In this document: positions 9,618 through 20,034 of the stretch, piece by piece
Position numbering within the stretch: position 1 is the stretch's first letter
Layout: each line of letters begins with the position of its first letter
Source: Alphaproteobacteria bacterium
Lineage (GTDB): Bacteria > Pseudomonadota > Alphaproteobacteria > Rhizobiales > Xanthobacteraceae
Direction: 5' to 3'
Assembly (NCBI GenBank): GCA_026400395.1
Contig: JAPLPD010000149.1
Location: 1-64,000 of the forward strand
Length of the DNA: 64,000 bases
Program-made: the position numbers and the translations under genes
The notes under the pieces: generated by a model
The model's database searches: none
Told to the model about the DNA's origin: nothing
The model's input: only the letters and a program-made list of their open reading frames with translations

Positions 9618-10582
9618 ATCTTCACGCCCTTTTCGGTGAAGTACTTCACCGCGCCCGGATGCCACTGGATCGGCGAATTTTTCTGCACCTGCGTCGCCAG
9701 ATCGATGCTGGCCGCTTCACCGTGTACGGCCACCAGTTCCGCCTTATGTTCGATGAAGGTCTTGACGATGTCGTAGGCGACCTTGTCCGGCATCGATGCG
9801 TTGGAGATCAGAATGTTCTGCACCGAGGTAATCGCGTTGTCCTTGTCCTGGCCCGGATAGGTCTTCGCCGGGATAACCGCGGCGCTGTAGATGCCGCCGT
9901 ATTTGGCATTCATCTTTTCCAGGACTTCAGTGTGGTCGATCAGCTTGAGCTTGGTGCCCGGCGTGGCGCCGAGATCGGTCACCGCCGCGGTCGGCAGGCC
10001 GCCGACCCAGAAGTAGGCGTCGATCTTGCCGTCCTTGATGGCGTTGGTGGACTCGGCAACGCCGAGCCGTTCGCGCCGCATGTCCTTGTCTTTGTCGAGG
10101 CCGGCCGCCTCGATGACGCGGAAGGCCATCACTTCGGTGGCGCTGCCCGGCGAGCCGGTCGAGACGCGCTTGCCCTTGAGGTCTGACATCTTCTCGATCC
10201 CCTTGCCCTCGATCGTCACCACATGCATGCGGTTCGGATAGAGGACCATCAGCGTGCGCGCATCCACCGGTGCGCCCTTGAATTTGTCCTCGCCCTTCAC
10301 CGCGTCCACCGCGGCATCGACCATCACCAGTGCGACCTCGCTCTGCTTGGATCCGATCAGCTTGAGATTGTCGACCGAGCCGCCGGTGACGCGGGCGGTC
10401 GCCGCGTAGCCAGGGACATGCTTGGTCAGCACGTTGGCCATGCCGCCGCCGAGCGGATAATAGACGCCGCCGGTGCCGCCGGTCGCAATCGCGATGGTGG
10501 TCTGCTGCTGCGCCAGCGCACCGCCGGCCATGAGTGCTACGCCCCCGATCAGCGCCGCGAAGATCAATCCGTTGCGTTTCAT
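9614..10582 (-). CDS. TAXI-family TRAP transporter solute-binding subunit
   Basis: signal peptide; TIAIATGGTGGVYYPLGGGMANVL, GSPGSATEVMAFRVIEAAGL. Confidence 0.9.
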   Translation of the reverse strand: MKRNGLIFAALIGGVALMAGGALAQQQTTIAIATGGTGGVYYPLGGGMANVLTKHVPGYAATARVTGGSVDNLKLIGSKQSEVALVMVDAAVDAVKGEDKFKGAPVDARTLMVLYPNRMHVVTIEGKGIEKMSDLKGKRVSTGSPGSATEVMAFRVIEAAGLDKDKDMRRERLGVAESTNAIKDGKIDAYFWVGGLPTAAVTDLGATPGTKLKLIDHTEVLEKMNAKYGGIYSAAVIPAKTYPGQDKDNAITSVQNILISNASMPDKVAYDIVKTFIEHKAELVAVHGEAASIDLATQVQKNSPIQWHPGAVKYFTEKGVKM

Positions 10583-10607
10583 TCGCTCGTCTCCCTTTGG
10601 TTTCCGT

Positions 10608-12665
10608 TCATCCGCTGGCTGCCGGCGCTTCTGGCGGTGCCGGTTGCATGCGTTGTTTTAGCAGCACCCCGCCTGCGATGATCAAGCCGAATGTCGCAGT
10701 GTAGTTGATATCGCGGCCGACGATTGCCTCCAGCAGCCCCTCGATCAGGCTGGGGAATACCAGCAGGAGCCCGGCCAGGGTCAACAGCGCGCGCTCGGCC
10801 AGCGTTGTGCGCCGCAGCGCCCAGCCTTGTGCCGCCATCGCCAGCGCCGCAAGGCCCGCGGCGGTCTTCAGCGTGATCTCGACAATGTCGATCCACGAGC
10901 CGTCCTTCGGCACCTTCAGCAGCAGCCCGAGACCCTGCGGATCGAGCACGAACACGAACGGCACCAGGAACGCCGGCAGGGTGTATTTCCACGCCTGCAT
11001 CGTCGTCTTGTAGGGATCGCCGCCGGTGATCGCGGCGGCCGCGAACGGCGACAGCGCGGTCGGCGGCGAGACCTCCGACAGCACGGCATAATAGAAGATG
11101 AACATGTGCGCTGCGACATCGGGCACGCCGAGCTTGATCATCGCCGGTGCGGCGATCACAGCGCAGATGATGTAGGAGGCGGTGACCGGCACGGCGAGGC
11201 CGACGATCCACACGATCAGCGCGGTGTAGATCGCGGTCAGCAGAAGGCTGCCGCCGGCGTAATCGATCACGATCGAAGAAAACTTCAGGCCGAGCCCGGT
11301 GAGCGTGACCACGCCGACGATGATGCCGGCGGTGGCGCAGGTCGTCGCCGCGGTGAGCACCTGGACCGAGCCGTCGGACAGCGTTTTCACCAGCCGCTTG
11401 GGCGTGATCGCCGTTTCGCGGGTCAGGAAGCTCAACGCGAACGTGAGCACCGTCGACCAGAACACCGACAGCGTCGGCGAATAGCCCCACAGCATGAATA
11501 CGATGATCGATATCAGCGAAAAGAAGTGGAAGCCGTAGCGCGAGGTCAGTTGCCAGAGCGACAGATCCTTGGAGGTGTCTACGACGCGCGCGCCGAACCG
11601 CTTGGCGTCGAGTTCGACCATGAACAGCAGCGACAGATAGTAGAGGCAGGTCGGGATGGCCGCCATCCAGATCACGTCGAGATAGCTGATCTTGAGAAAC
11701 TCGGCGATCAGGAAAGCCGCGGCGCCGAGCACCGGAGGCGAGATGATGGCGCCCAGACCGCCCGCCGCGAGCAACCCGCCGGCGGCGTTCTTCTCGAAGC
11801 CCGCGCGCTGCATCATCGGATAGGCGACCGCGCCGATCGTCACCGTGGTGGCGACGCCGGAGCCGGACGGCCCGCCCAGCAGGAACGACGACAGCACCAC
11901 GGTGCGGCCGGCGCTGTTGGCCTTGTTGCCCATCAGCGCCATCGAAAAGTCGATGAAGAATTTTCCAGCGCCGGAGTGCTGCAGGAACGCGCCGTAAATC
12001 GTGAACAGGATGATCAGCGAAGAGGAGACGTCGACCGGAACCCCGAAGATGCCTTCGAGGGTGACGAACAGATGGCCGACAAGCTGGCCGACATCAAAGC
12101 CGCGATGGGTCCACGGTTGCGGCAGATACGGACCGAAATAAGCGTAGGCGATAAAGCAAAGCGAGATGATCGGCACGATCAGCCCGGTGGTCCGCCGGGT
12201 CGCTTCGAGCAGCAGCACGATGAAGACGACACCGAGCCAGGTATCGAGCTGCGTCGGCATGGTGGCGCGGTCGGTAAAGTCGTCGCCGCCTTCGATGGCG
12301 TAGACCAGAATGCCAGCTCCGATCAGTCCGAGCGCCAAGTCCCACCAATGGATGCGATGGCGGAAGCGCAAAGCCGTCGGAAACAACATGAAGCTCAGCA
12401 CAAGCACGAAGGCGACGTGCGCGTAACGCAGCGGCTGAGTGGAAATGATCGGCGCCCAGCCGAACGGCCACGCTCCGGCAATGGCGGCGTAAAGATGGAA
12501 CAGCGACATCACCACGGCGACCGTGGTGGCGGTTGTGGCGGCGGTGCCCGACAGCCGGTTCATCACGCCTTCGTCGGCCTCAATGAACTCCTCGGCCTTC
12601 TTCAGCGCATCTTCGGAAATGCCGGGCGGATCGCCCGCCAGGGCCGGAATTGTCCCCTCCGCCAT
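10608..12665 (-). CDS. TRAP transporter fused permease (small plus large TM subunits)
   Basis: 685 aa polytopic; GGPSGSGVATTVTIGAVAYPMMQRAGF, GGLGAIISPPVLGAAAFLIAEFL. Confidence 0.9.
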   Translation of the reverse strand: MAEGTIPALAGDPPGISEDALKKAEEFIEADEGVMNRLSGTAATTATTVAVVMSLFHLYAAIAGAWPFGWAPIISTQPLRYAHVAFVLVLSFMLFPTALRFRHRIHWWDLALGLIGAGILVYAIEGGDDFTDRATMPTQLDTWLGVVFIVLLLEATRRTTGLIVPIISLCFIAYAYFGPYLPQPWTHRGFDVGQLVGHLFVTLEGIFGVPVDVSSSLIILFTIYGAFLQHSGAGKFFIDFSMALMGNKANSAGRTVVLSSFLLGGPSGSGVATTVTIGAVAYPMMQRAGFEKNAAGGLLAAGGLGAIISPPVLGAAAFLIAEFLKISYLDVIWMAAIPTCLYYLSLLFMVELDAKRFGARVVDTSKDLSLWQLTSRYGFHFFSLISIIVFMLWGYSPTLSVFWSTVLTFALSFLTRETAITPKRLVKTLSDGSVQVLTAATTCATAGIIVGVVTLTGLGLKFSSIVIDYAGGSLLLTAIYTALIVWIVGLAVPVTASYIICAVIAAPAMIKLGVPDVAAHMFIFYYAVLSEVSPPTALSPFAAAAITGGDPYKTTMQAWKYTLPAFLVPFVFVLDPQGLGLLLKVPKDGSWIDIVEITLKTAAGLAALAMAAQGWALRRTTLAERALLTLAGLLLVFPSLIEGLLEAIVGRDINYTATFGLIIAGGVLLKQRMQPAPPEAPAASG

Positions 12666-12775
12666 CGTCCCCCCCTTGCCGCCGTTTTTCTCGTCTTCGG
12701 CGTCGCCCCCGCGGGAAAGCTACCACGCAGAGAAGCTGCAGGACACCCGACGAAGGGCGGGGGCAGACGGGAGGC

Positions 12776-13630
12776 TTAGCCTTTGAAGAAGCTCACAAGC
12801 TTCGGCACCACCTGCGCCCGCGCCTCGTCCATCAGCCAGTGGCCGGAGCCCTTGATGACCACGACTTCGACGCTGTTGGCGACCAGGCGGCCCTGCTGGA
12901 TCAGGAATTCACCCGATGCCTTCTCGCCGGTCAGAACCAGCATCGGCATTTTGAGCCTTGTCTTGGCGAATTGCTCGAAGTCCTTGGCATCCTGCACGAA
13001 CGCACGAAACACCTCGAAGCCAGCCCGCATCGCGCCGGGCTGTGCGTAAGCCTTGGTGTAGAAGCGGCGGTCGGCCGCCGACACCGACTTCTTCGGATTG
13101 GCGGCAAACCCATTCCAGAAATGCTCGAAGTAGACGCCCTCGCGGCCCTTTACGAGCTTCAGTGGCGTCTCGCCAAAGAAATGGAAGTGCCACATGTCGC
13201 GGAGCAGGAAGACGTTGTTCCACTCGCCGACGCCGGGCAGGAAGGCATCCATCAGCGCGATGCGATCCACCTCGGCGGGCTATTGCGCGGCATAGGCGTA
13301 GGCAACCATCAGTCCGATGTCGTGACCGGCGATGCCAGCCCGCTTGATCCCCAGCGACGCTGCGAGCGCGTGGATGTCCTGCGCCATCGCCTTCTTGTCG
13401 TAGCCACCGTCCGGCTTGGCGGATTGGCCGAAGCCGCGCAGGTCCGGCGCAATGACCATCCGGGTCTTGGCCAGTTCCGCCACCAGCGGGCGCCACATGT
13501 GGCTGTTCTGCGCATAGCCATGCAGCAGTATCACCGGATCGCCCTCACCAGCCGCGAGATAGTGCAACCGCACGCCGTTGATCTTGGCGAAATGGCTCTT
13601 GATCGACGCGCGCGGTGCTGGCCGCTTCAT
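12776..13630 (-). pseudogene. alpha/beta hydrolase (haloacetate dehalogenase/epoxide hydrolase-like) interrupted by an in-frame amber codon
   Basis: N-part (13280..13630: VILLHGYAQNSHMWRPL...GHDIGLMVAYAYAAQ) and C-part (12776..13270: VDRIALMDAFLPG...GSGHWLMDEARAQVV) are in the same frame, separated by TAG at 13280-13282. Confidence 0.8.
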
Positions 13631-13651
13631 GGCAATGCCTTCGGTTGTAAC

Positions 13652-16459
13652 TTATGCCTCGCCGGCCGCTTTTTTGCCGAGCGCCGCCTGTGCCGCCGCA
13701 AGCCGCGCGATCGGGACGCGGAATGGCGAGCATGACACGTAATCGAGTCCGATCTGATGACAGAATTCGACAGATGCCGGATCGCCGCCGTGCTCGCCGC
13801 AGATGCCGACCTTGAGCTTCTTGCGCACCTTGCGGCCGCGCTCGACGCCTATTTTGACCAACTCACCGACACCGTCGCGGTCGATCGACACGAATGGATC
13901 GCCCGGCAGGATGCCCCGCGCGGTGTAGATGCCCAGGAACGAAGCCGCGTCGTCGCGGCTGATGCCGAAGGTGGTCTGCGTCAGGTCGTTGGTGCCGAAC
14001 GAGAAGAACTCGGCGGTCTGTGCGATCTCGCCCGCCATCAACGCGGCGCGCGGCAGTTCGATCATGGTGCCGACCTGGTATTCGATCTTGGCTCCGGTTT
14101 CCTTCATCACGGCGGCGGCCATCGCGTCGATGCGCGCCTTGACGATGTCGAACTCGGCCTTGGTGGCGATCAGCGGCACCATCACTTCGGGCACCACCGG
14201 CTTGCCGGTGCGCTTGCCGGCCTCGACCGCCGCCTCGAAGATCGCGCGCGCCTGCATCTCGGCGATCTCGGGATAGGCAATGGCGATGCGGCAACCGCGA
14301 AAGCCGAGCATCGGATTGAACTCAGCCAGTTCCTTGGCGCGATGCTCGATCTTCATGGCGTCGACGCCCATCGCGGCGGCGACCTCGGCGATGTCGTCCT
14401 CACCGTGCGGCAGGAACTCATGCAAGGGCGGATCGAGCAGCCGGATGGTGACCGGCATCCCCTGCATGATCTCGAACAACTCGATGAAATCGCCGCGCTG
14501 CATCGGCAATATCTTGGCCAGCGCCTTGCGCCGCGTTTCGACCTGTTCGGCCAGGATCATCTCGCGCACGGCCTGGATGCGCGCCTCGTCGAAGAACATA
14601 TGCTCCGTGCGGCAAAGGCCGATGCCTTCGGCGCCGAACCGCACGGCAACACGCGCGTCGGCCGGCGTATCCGCGTTGGCCCGGACGCCCAACGTGCGCA
14701 CCTTGTCGGCCCAGCCCATCAGCGTGCCGAACTCGCCCGACATGGCAGGCTCGGTCATTGGCACGCTGCCGGCCAGCACCTGGCCGGTGGAGCCGTCGAT
14801 GGTGACGATTTCGCCGCGCTTGAGCACGACGTTACCGGCCTGCAGGGTCTGTGCGTTGTAGTCCACACGAAGCGAGCCTGCCCCCGAAACGCAGGGCTTG
14901 CCCATGCCGCGCGCCACCACGGCTGCGTGGGAGGTCATGCCGCCGCGCGTCGTGAGAATGCCTTCGGCGGCGTGCATGCCGTGGATGTCCTCCGGCGATG
15001 TCTCGACCCGGACCAGGATCACCTTCTTGCCGTCAGCCTTGAGCCTGGTCGCTTCGTCGGAGTTGAACACGATCTCGCCTGAGGCCGCGCCGGGCGACGC
15101 CGGCAGCCCGGTGGCGATGACGTTGCGCTCCGCCTTCGGGTCGATGGTCGGGTGCAGCAACTGGTCGAGCGACCCCGGCTCGATCCGCGCCACCGCTTCG
15201 TCGCGGGTGATCAGCTTCTCGTTGGCCAGTTCGACGGCGATGCGGAGCGCGGCCTTCGCCGTGCGCTTGCCGTTGCGGGTCTGCAGCATCCAGAGCTTGC
15301 CCTGCTCGACCGTAAACTCCATGTCCTGCATGTCGCGGTAGTGCTTCTCGAGCGCGCCGTAGATGCGGGTGAGTTCCTTGTAGGCGGCGGGCATCGCCTG
15401 TTCCATCGAGGGCTTGTCGGAGCCGGCCTCCTTCCGCGCGATCTCGGAGATTTCCTGTGGCGTGCGGATGCCGGCGACTACATCCTCGCCCTGGGCGTTG
15501 ATCAGAAACTCGCCGTAAAGCCGTTTCTCACCGGTCGATGGATTGCGGGTGAAGGCGACACCCGTCGCCGAGGTGTCGCCCATGTTGCCGAACACCATCG
15601 CCTGCACGTTGACCGCCGTGCCCCAGCTTTCCGGGATGGCGTGCAGCCGCCGATAGGTGATGGCGCGCGTGTTCATCCACGAACCGAACACCGCGCCGAT
15701 CGCGCCCCACAATTGCGCCCGCGGGTCTTGCGGGAACGGCTCGCCCTTCTCCTCCCGCACGCGCTCCTGGTAGCGCGCCACCACGTCCACCCAATCTTCG
15801 GACGTCAGCTCGGTGTCGAGGGTGATGCCGGCGCGCGCCTTGTGGTCCTCCAGAATGTCCTCGAAGTTGTGATGCTCGATATCGAGCACCACGTTTGAAT
15901 ACATCTGGATGAAGCGGCGGTAGGAATCGTAAGCGAAGCGGCGGTCGCCGGATTGCGCTGCGAGCGCCTCGACAGTCTCGTCGTTGAGGCCGAGGTTGAG
16001 CACGGTGTCCATCATGCCCGGCATCGACGCGCGCCCGCCGGAGCGCACCGAAACGAGCAGCGGATTGGCGGGATCGCCGAATTTGCGGCCGGTGATGCGG
16101 GCGATGTGGACAAGGCCCGCATCGACCTGCTTCTCCAGTTCCTTCGGGTATTTCTGTTTGTTGGCGTAGTAGTGCGTGCAGACGGCGGTGGTGATGGTGA
16201 AGCCCGGCGGCACCGGCAGACCCAGATTGGCCATCTCGGCGAGGTTGGCGCCCTTGCCGCCCAACAGCTCCTTCATGCCGGAGCGGCCCTGCGCCTTGCC
16301 GCCGCCGAAGCTGTAAACCCACAGACCAGATTTGCCGGCCACCGGCATGGCTTTTTTGGCGCTCGGGCGCGAAGCCTTTTTCACTGCCTTTTGGGCGGCC
16401 CTCTTAGCCTTGGACTGCTTGACCTTGGGCTTATTGGAGGACGAAGGACGGCGTGCCAT
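13652..16459 (-). CDS. ppdK: pyruvate, phosphate dikinase
   Basis: 935 aa; GGKGANLAEMANLGLPVPPGFTITT, GGMTSHAAVVARGMGKPCV, SFGTNDLTQTTFGISRDDA. Confidence 0.95.
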   Translation of the reverse strand: MARRPSSSNKPKVKQSKAKRAAQKAVKKASRPSAKKAMPVAGKSGLWVYSFGGGKAQGRSGMKELLGGKGANLAEMANLGLPVPPGFTITTAVCTHYYANKQKYPKELEKQVDAGLVHIARITGRKFGDPANPLLVSVRSGGRASMPGMMDTVLNLGLNDETVEALAAQSGDRRFAYDSYRRFIQMYSNVVLDIEHHNFEDILEDHKARAGITLDTELTSEDWVDVVARYQERVREEKGEPFPQDPRAQLWGAIGAVFGSWMNTRAITYRRLHAIPESWGTAVNVQAMVFGNMGDTSATGVAFTRNPSTGEKRLYGEFLINAQGEDVVAGIRTPQEISEIARKEAGSDKPSMEQAMPAAYKELTRIYGALEKHYRDMQDMEFTVEQGKLWMLQTRNGKRTAKAALRIAVELANEKLITRDEAVARIEPGSLDQLLHPTIDPKAERNVIATGLPASPGAASGEIVFNSDEATRLKADGKKVILVRVETSPEDIHGMHAAEGILTTRGGMTSHAAVVARGMGKPCVSGAGSLRVDYNAQTLQAGNVVLKRGEIVTIDGSTGQVLAGSVPMTEPAMSGEFGTLMGWADKVRTLGVRANADTPADARVAVRFGAEGIGLCRTEHMFFDEARIQAVREMILAEQVETRRKALAKILPMQRGDFIELFEIMQGMPVTIRLLDPPLHEFLPHGEDDIAEVAAAMGVDAMKIEHRAKELAEFNPMLGFRGCRIAIAYPEIAEMQARAIFEAAVEAGKRTGKPVVPEVMVPLIATKAEFDIVKARIDAMAAAVMKETGAKIEYQVGTMIELPRAALMAGEIAQTAEFFSFGTNDLTQTTFGISRDDAASFLGIYTARGILPGDPFVSIDRDGVGELVKIGVERGRKVRKKLKVGICGEHGGDPASVEFCHQIGLDYVSCSPFRVPIARLAAAQAALGKKAAGEA

Positions 16460-16540
16460 TCAGGACTCTCGCTATGGAAATCAGGTGCTCCTAAGACCCT
16501 ATCTCGGCGCTTCCCCAATTGAGTTTCTTATTGGCATTTC

Positions 16541-16630
16541 CACGTCATGACCGGGCTCGTCCGGCCATCCGCAGCTTTCTTCTTATGCCAAGGCGTGGAT
16601 ACCCGGCACAAGGCCGGGCACGACGAACTC
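16541..16630. repeat. dispersed palindromic intergenic repeat, copy A
   Basis: CACGTCATGACCGGGCTCGTCCGGCCATCC...AAGGCGTGGATACCCGGCACAAGGCCGGGCACGACGAACTC; resembles copy B at 43453..43545. Confidence 0.75.
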
Positions 16631-18704
16631 AACCGCCTTCGATCTTGGAGAAATCCGCCACCGTTCGTGTCGCTTCGCGGATTTCGTTCAGCAGGCGCAG
16701 CCGGTTGGCCCGCACCGCCGGGTCGTCGGCGTTCACCGTGACCTGGTCGAAGAACGCGTCAACATGGGGCCGGAGCTTCGACATCGCCGTCATGGCGGAG
16801 GCGAAATCCTCCTTGGCGACGGCCTGGTCGGCTTCGGTCTTGGCTACGCCAATGGCGCGCGCGAGTTCCTTTTCCTCGGGCTGAGCGAACAAAGCCGCGT
16901 CGGGCGCGCCGGTGTAGGAGGCGCCGTCCTTCTTCTCCTCGATGCGGAGGATGTTCGCGCCGCGCTTCGTGCCGGCCAGCAGGTTCTTGCCGTCGTCGGT
17001 GTCGAGGAATTTGCCGAGAGCCTCAATGCGGCGGACCACCAGCACGAGGTCGTCCTGGCCCGGCAGCGCGAACACGGCATCTACCAGATCGTGACGCGCG
17101 CCCTGCTCACGGAGTTGGACTTTTAGGCGGTCGGCGAAGAACGAGAGGAGGTCTTTGCCGTTCGCATCGCCGCGCGCCCAGATAAAAAGCGGCAGCAATG
17201 GCAGCCGAATATTGTTGTCGATGACAAGCCGGATCACGCCCAGCGCCGCGCGGCGAAGCGCGAAAGGATCTTTCGATCCGGTCGGCTTCTCGTCGATGGC
17301 CCAGAAGCCCGTCAGAATGTCGATCTTGTCAGCCAATGCGACCGCAACCGATACCGGATCGGCCGGCACCATGTCGTCCGGACCTTTCGGGCTGTAGTGA
17401 TCCTCGCAGGCGTGGGCGACTGCCTCGTCCTCGCCCTGCGCCTGCGCGTAATACTTCCCCATCAAGCCTTGCAGTTCGGGGAATTCGCCGACCACTTCGG
17501 TCAGCAGATCGGCCTTGCAAAGCTGCGCCGCACGCTCCGCCTTGACCACATCGGCGCCGACAATCGGCGCGAGATGGCCCGCCAGCGCAACGATGCGCGC
17601 AATGCGCTCGGCCTGGGTGCCGAGCTTTTCGTGGAACACGATCTGCGAAAACTTCGGCAGGCGGTCTTCCAGCTTCGTCTTTAGGTCGGTCTCATAGAAA
17701 AACTTCGCGTCGCTCAGCCGCGCGCGGATGACGCGCTCGTTGCCGGCGATGATAGCGCCGCCGCCGTCGCTCGCCTCGATGTTCGAGATGAGGATGAACT
17801 TGTTGGTGAGCTTCGCGGTCTTCGGATCGCGCACCACAAAGCATTTCTGATTGTTGCGGATGGTCGCGCGGATGACCTCCTCGGGGATGGCGAGGAACGC
17901 CGGGTCGAACGAGCCCATCAGCACCACCGGCCATTCGACCAGGCCCGCGACCTCGGCCAGCAACCCTTCGTCCTCGACCAGTTCATACCCTTGCGCGAAG
18001 GCGAGCGTCGTGGCGTCGGTCAGGATCATCTGCGCGCGGCGGGCCGGATCGACCACGACCTTCGCCGCGTCGAGCTTGGCCATGTAGTCGTCGAACCGCT
18101 TCACCTTGATCGGCCCGGGCGAAAGAAATCGGTGGCCGGTGGTGGTGTCGCCGGACACGACGTCGCCGACGGTGAACGGCACGACTTCGGGCTCCTCGGT
18201 CTCCGGGCCGAACATCGCGACGATGGAATGCAGCGGCCGCACCCAGTTGAGCGCGCCGGGCTTTGCCGAAGCCTCGCCCCAGCGCATCGCCTTCGGCCAG
18301 GGAAACGCCTTCGCCACCTCGGGCACGATCTGCGCGATCACCTCGATGGCGGGCTTGCCGGCCTTCTCGATCACGGCGACGTAGAAATCGCCCTTCTTGT
18401 CGGGCTGCACCTTGGCCTGATCGATCGACGTCAGGCCCGCGCCTTTCAAAAAGCCCGCCAACGCCTGCTCGGGCGCGCCGACGCGCGGGCCTTTCTTTTC
18501 TTCCTTGATATCGGGCTGGCGAACCGGAATCCCGGCCACCGCGAGCGTGAGCCGGCGCGGCGTCGCAAAGGCTTTGGCGCCTTCATAGACCAGCCCCGCG
18601 GCCACCAGCTTGTCGGTGACGAGCTTCTTCAAATCCTCCGCCGCCCGCGCCTGCATGCGCGCGGGAATTTCCTCGGAGAAAAATTCGAGAAGAAGGTCGG
18701 GCAT
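16629..18704 (-). CDS. glyS: glycine--tRNA ligase beta subunit
   Basis: 691 aa; [56 protein letters not shown]. Confidence 0.95.
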   Translation of the reverse strand: MPDLLLEFFSEEIPARMQARAAEDLKKLVTDKLVAAGLVYEGAKAFATPRRLTLAVAGIPVRQPDIKEEKKGPRVGAPEQALAGFLKGAGLTSIDQAKVQPDKKGDFYVAVIEKAGKPAIEVIAQIVPEVAKAFPWPKAMRWGEASAKPGALNWVRPLHSIVAMFGPETEEPEVVPFTVGDVVSGDTTTGHRFLSPGPIKVKRFDDYMAKLDAAKVVVDPARRAQMILTDATTLAFAQGYELVEDEGLLAEVAGLVEWPVVLMGSFDPAFLAIPEEVIRATIRNNQKCFVVRDPKTAKLTNKFILISNIEASDGGGAIIAGNERVIRARLSDAKFFYETDLKTKLEDRLPKFSQIVFHEKLGTQAERIARIVALAGHLAPIVGADVVKAERAAQLCKADLLTEVVGEFPELQGLMGKYYAQAQGEDEAVAHACEDHYSPKGPDDMVPADPVSVAVALADKIDILTGFWAIDEKPTGSKDPFALRRAALGVIRLVIDNNIRLPLLPLFIWARGDANGKDLLSFFADRLKVQLREQGARHDLVDAVFALPGQDDLVLVVRRIEALGKFLDTDDGKNLLAGTKRGANILRIEEKKDGASYTGAPDAALFAQPEEKELARAIGVAKTEADQAVAKEDFASAMTAMSKLRPHVDAFFDQVTVNADDPAVRANRLRLLNEIREATRTVADFSKIEGG

Positions 18705-18952
18705 TAGGCTGTCAGCTTCTTATGAGCGCCATCGCAGGTCGGCTGCTTCGCCGTCCGCTTGCAGGTGCAGAACGCTATCTCGCCGGATGCCGCGGCCTTG
18801 TATTCGAGCGGCGAGAATTCCGTGCCCTTGTGCGAGCCGTCGCAGAACGGCTGCTTCTGCGATTTGCCGCAAGCGCACCACCAGTAGCTCTTGCCTTCCT
18901 CAACGGCGGCTCGGATCGGCTTCGTCCCGCCAATGTCAGCTATCCCGCTCAT
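18704..18952 (-). CDS. CDGSH iron-sulfur domain protein (two CDGSH-type motifs)
   Basis: 82 aa; [21 protein letters not shown] and [19 protein letters not shown]. Confidence 0.88.
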   Translation of the reverse strand: MSGIADIGGTKPIRAAVEEGKSYWWCACGKSQKQPFCDGSHKGTEFSPLEYKAAASGEIAFCTCKRTAKQPTCDGAHKKLTA

Positions 18953-19881
18953 GCTCCCCCTCCTGCTTCGGTTTTCAACCAGGCTTCGCCGCACGCCTTT
19001 GCCAGTTCGCGCACGCGGAGAATGTAGCTCTGCCGCTCGGTCACGGAGATCACTCCGCGCGCATCGAGCAGATTGAAGACGTGGCTCGCCTTGATGCACT
19101 GGTCGTAGGCCGGCAGCACCATCAGGTGCTTGCTCTTGTCGGCAGTGTATCCTGCCTCAAGATATTTCTTGCAGGCGCCTTCGGCCATCGCGAATTGCTT
19201 GAACAGCATGTCGGAATCGGAATGCTCGAAATTGTGCCGGGAGTATTCCTGTTCGGCCTGGAGAAACACGTCGCCATGGCTGACCTTGTCGGCGCCCTCG
19301 CGGCCGTTGAAGTTCAGGTCGTACACGCGGTCGACGCCCTGCACGTACATGGCGAGACGTTCGAGCCCGTAGGTCAGTTCGCCCGCGACCGGCGAACACT
19401 CGAAGCCCGCGACCTGCTGGAAGTAGGTGAACTGCGACACCTCCATGCCGTCGCACCAGCATTCCCAGCCGAGGCCCCAGGCGCCCAGCGTCGGGCTCTC
19501 CCAGTCATCCTCGACGAAGCGAATGTCGTGCAGCGCGGAGTCGACGCCGATCGCCTTCAGCGACTTCAGGTAAAGCTCCTGGATATCCGGCGGCGATGGC
19601 TTCAGGATCGCCTGGAACTGGTAGTAGTGCTGCAGACGGTTCGGGTTCTCGCCATAGCGGCCGTCCTTCGGCCGGCGCGACGGCTGCACGTAGGCCGCGT
19701 TCCAGCGCTTCGGCCCAAGCGCGCGCAGCGTGGTCGCCGGATGGAAGGTGCCCGCGCCGACCTCCATATCATAGGGCTGCAGAATGACGCAGCCCTGGTC
19801 GGCCCAGAAGCGCTGCAGCGCCAGGATCAAGCCCTGAAACGAGCGCTCCGGGCGCATATGGGCGGGAAGATCGTCGGTCAT
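18949..19881 (-). CDS. glyQ: glycine--tRNA ligase alpha subunit
   Basis: [58 protein letters not shown]. Confidence 0.95.
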   Translation of the reverse strand: MTDDLPAHMRPERSFQGLILALQRFWADQGCVILQPYDMEVGAGTFHPATTLRALGPKRWNAAYVQPSRRPKDGRYGENPNRLQHYYQFQAILKPSPPDIQELYLKSLKAIGVDSALHDIRFVEDDWESPTLGAWGLGWECWCDGMEVSQFTYFQQVAGFECSPVAGELTYGLERLAMYVQGVDRVYDLNFNGREGADKVSHGDVFLQAEQEYSRHNFEHSDSDMLFKQFAMAEGACKKYLEAGYTADKSKHLMVLPAYDQCIKASHVFNLLDARGVISVTERQSYILRVRELAKACGEAWLKTEAGGGA

Positions 19882-20034
19882 GGTGGGTCCAGGCGCGGGC
19901 GCGCCGGGTGAGACGTAACGGCGCACTGGCGGGGGGTCAAGGCGAGCGGCGCGCGGCGAGCGGCGAGCCCTCCCCACAGCGGATCGGGCGCGCTAGGCTA
20001 CCCCAAAAGCTGCATAAACCACCGGGAGGATCGG

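Noticed and set aside
10827-12779. 650-aa + strand ORF
   Set aside because: Antisense to the TRAP permease; no recognisable domain.
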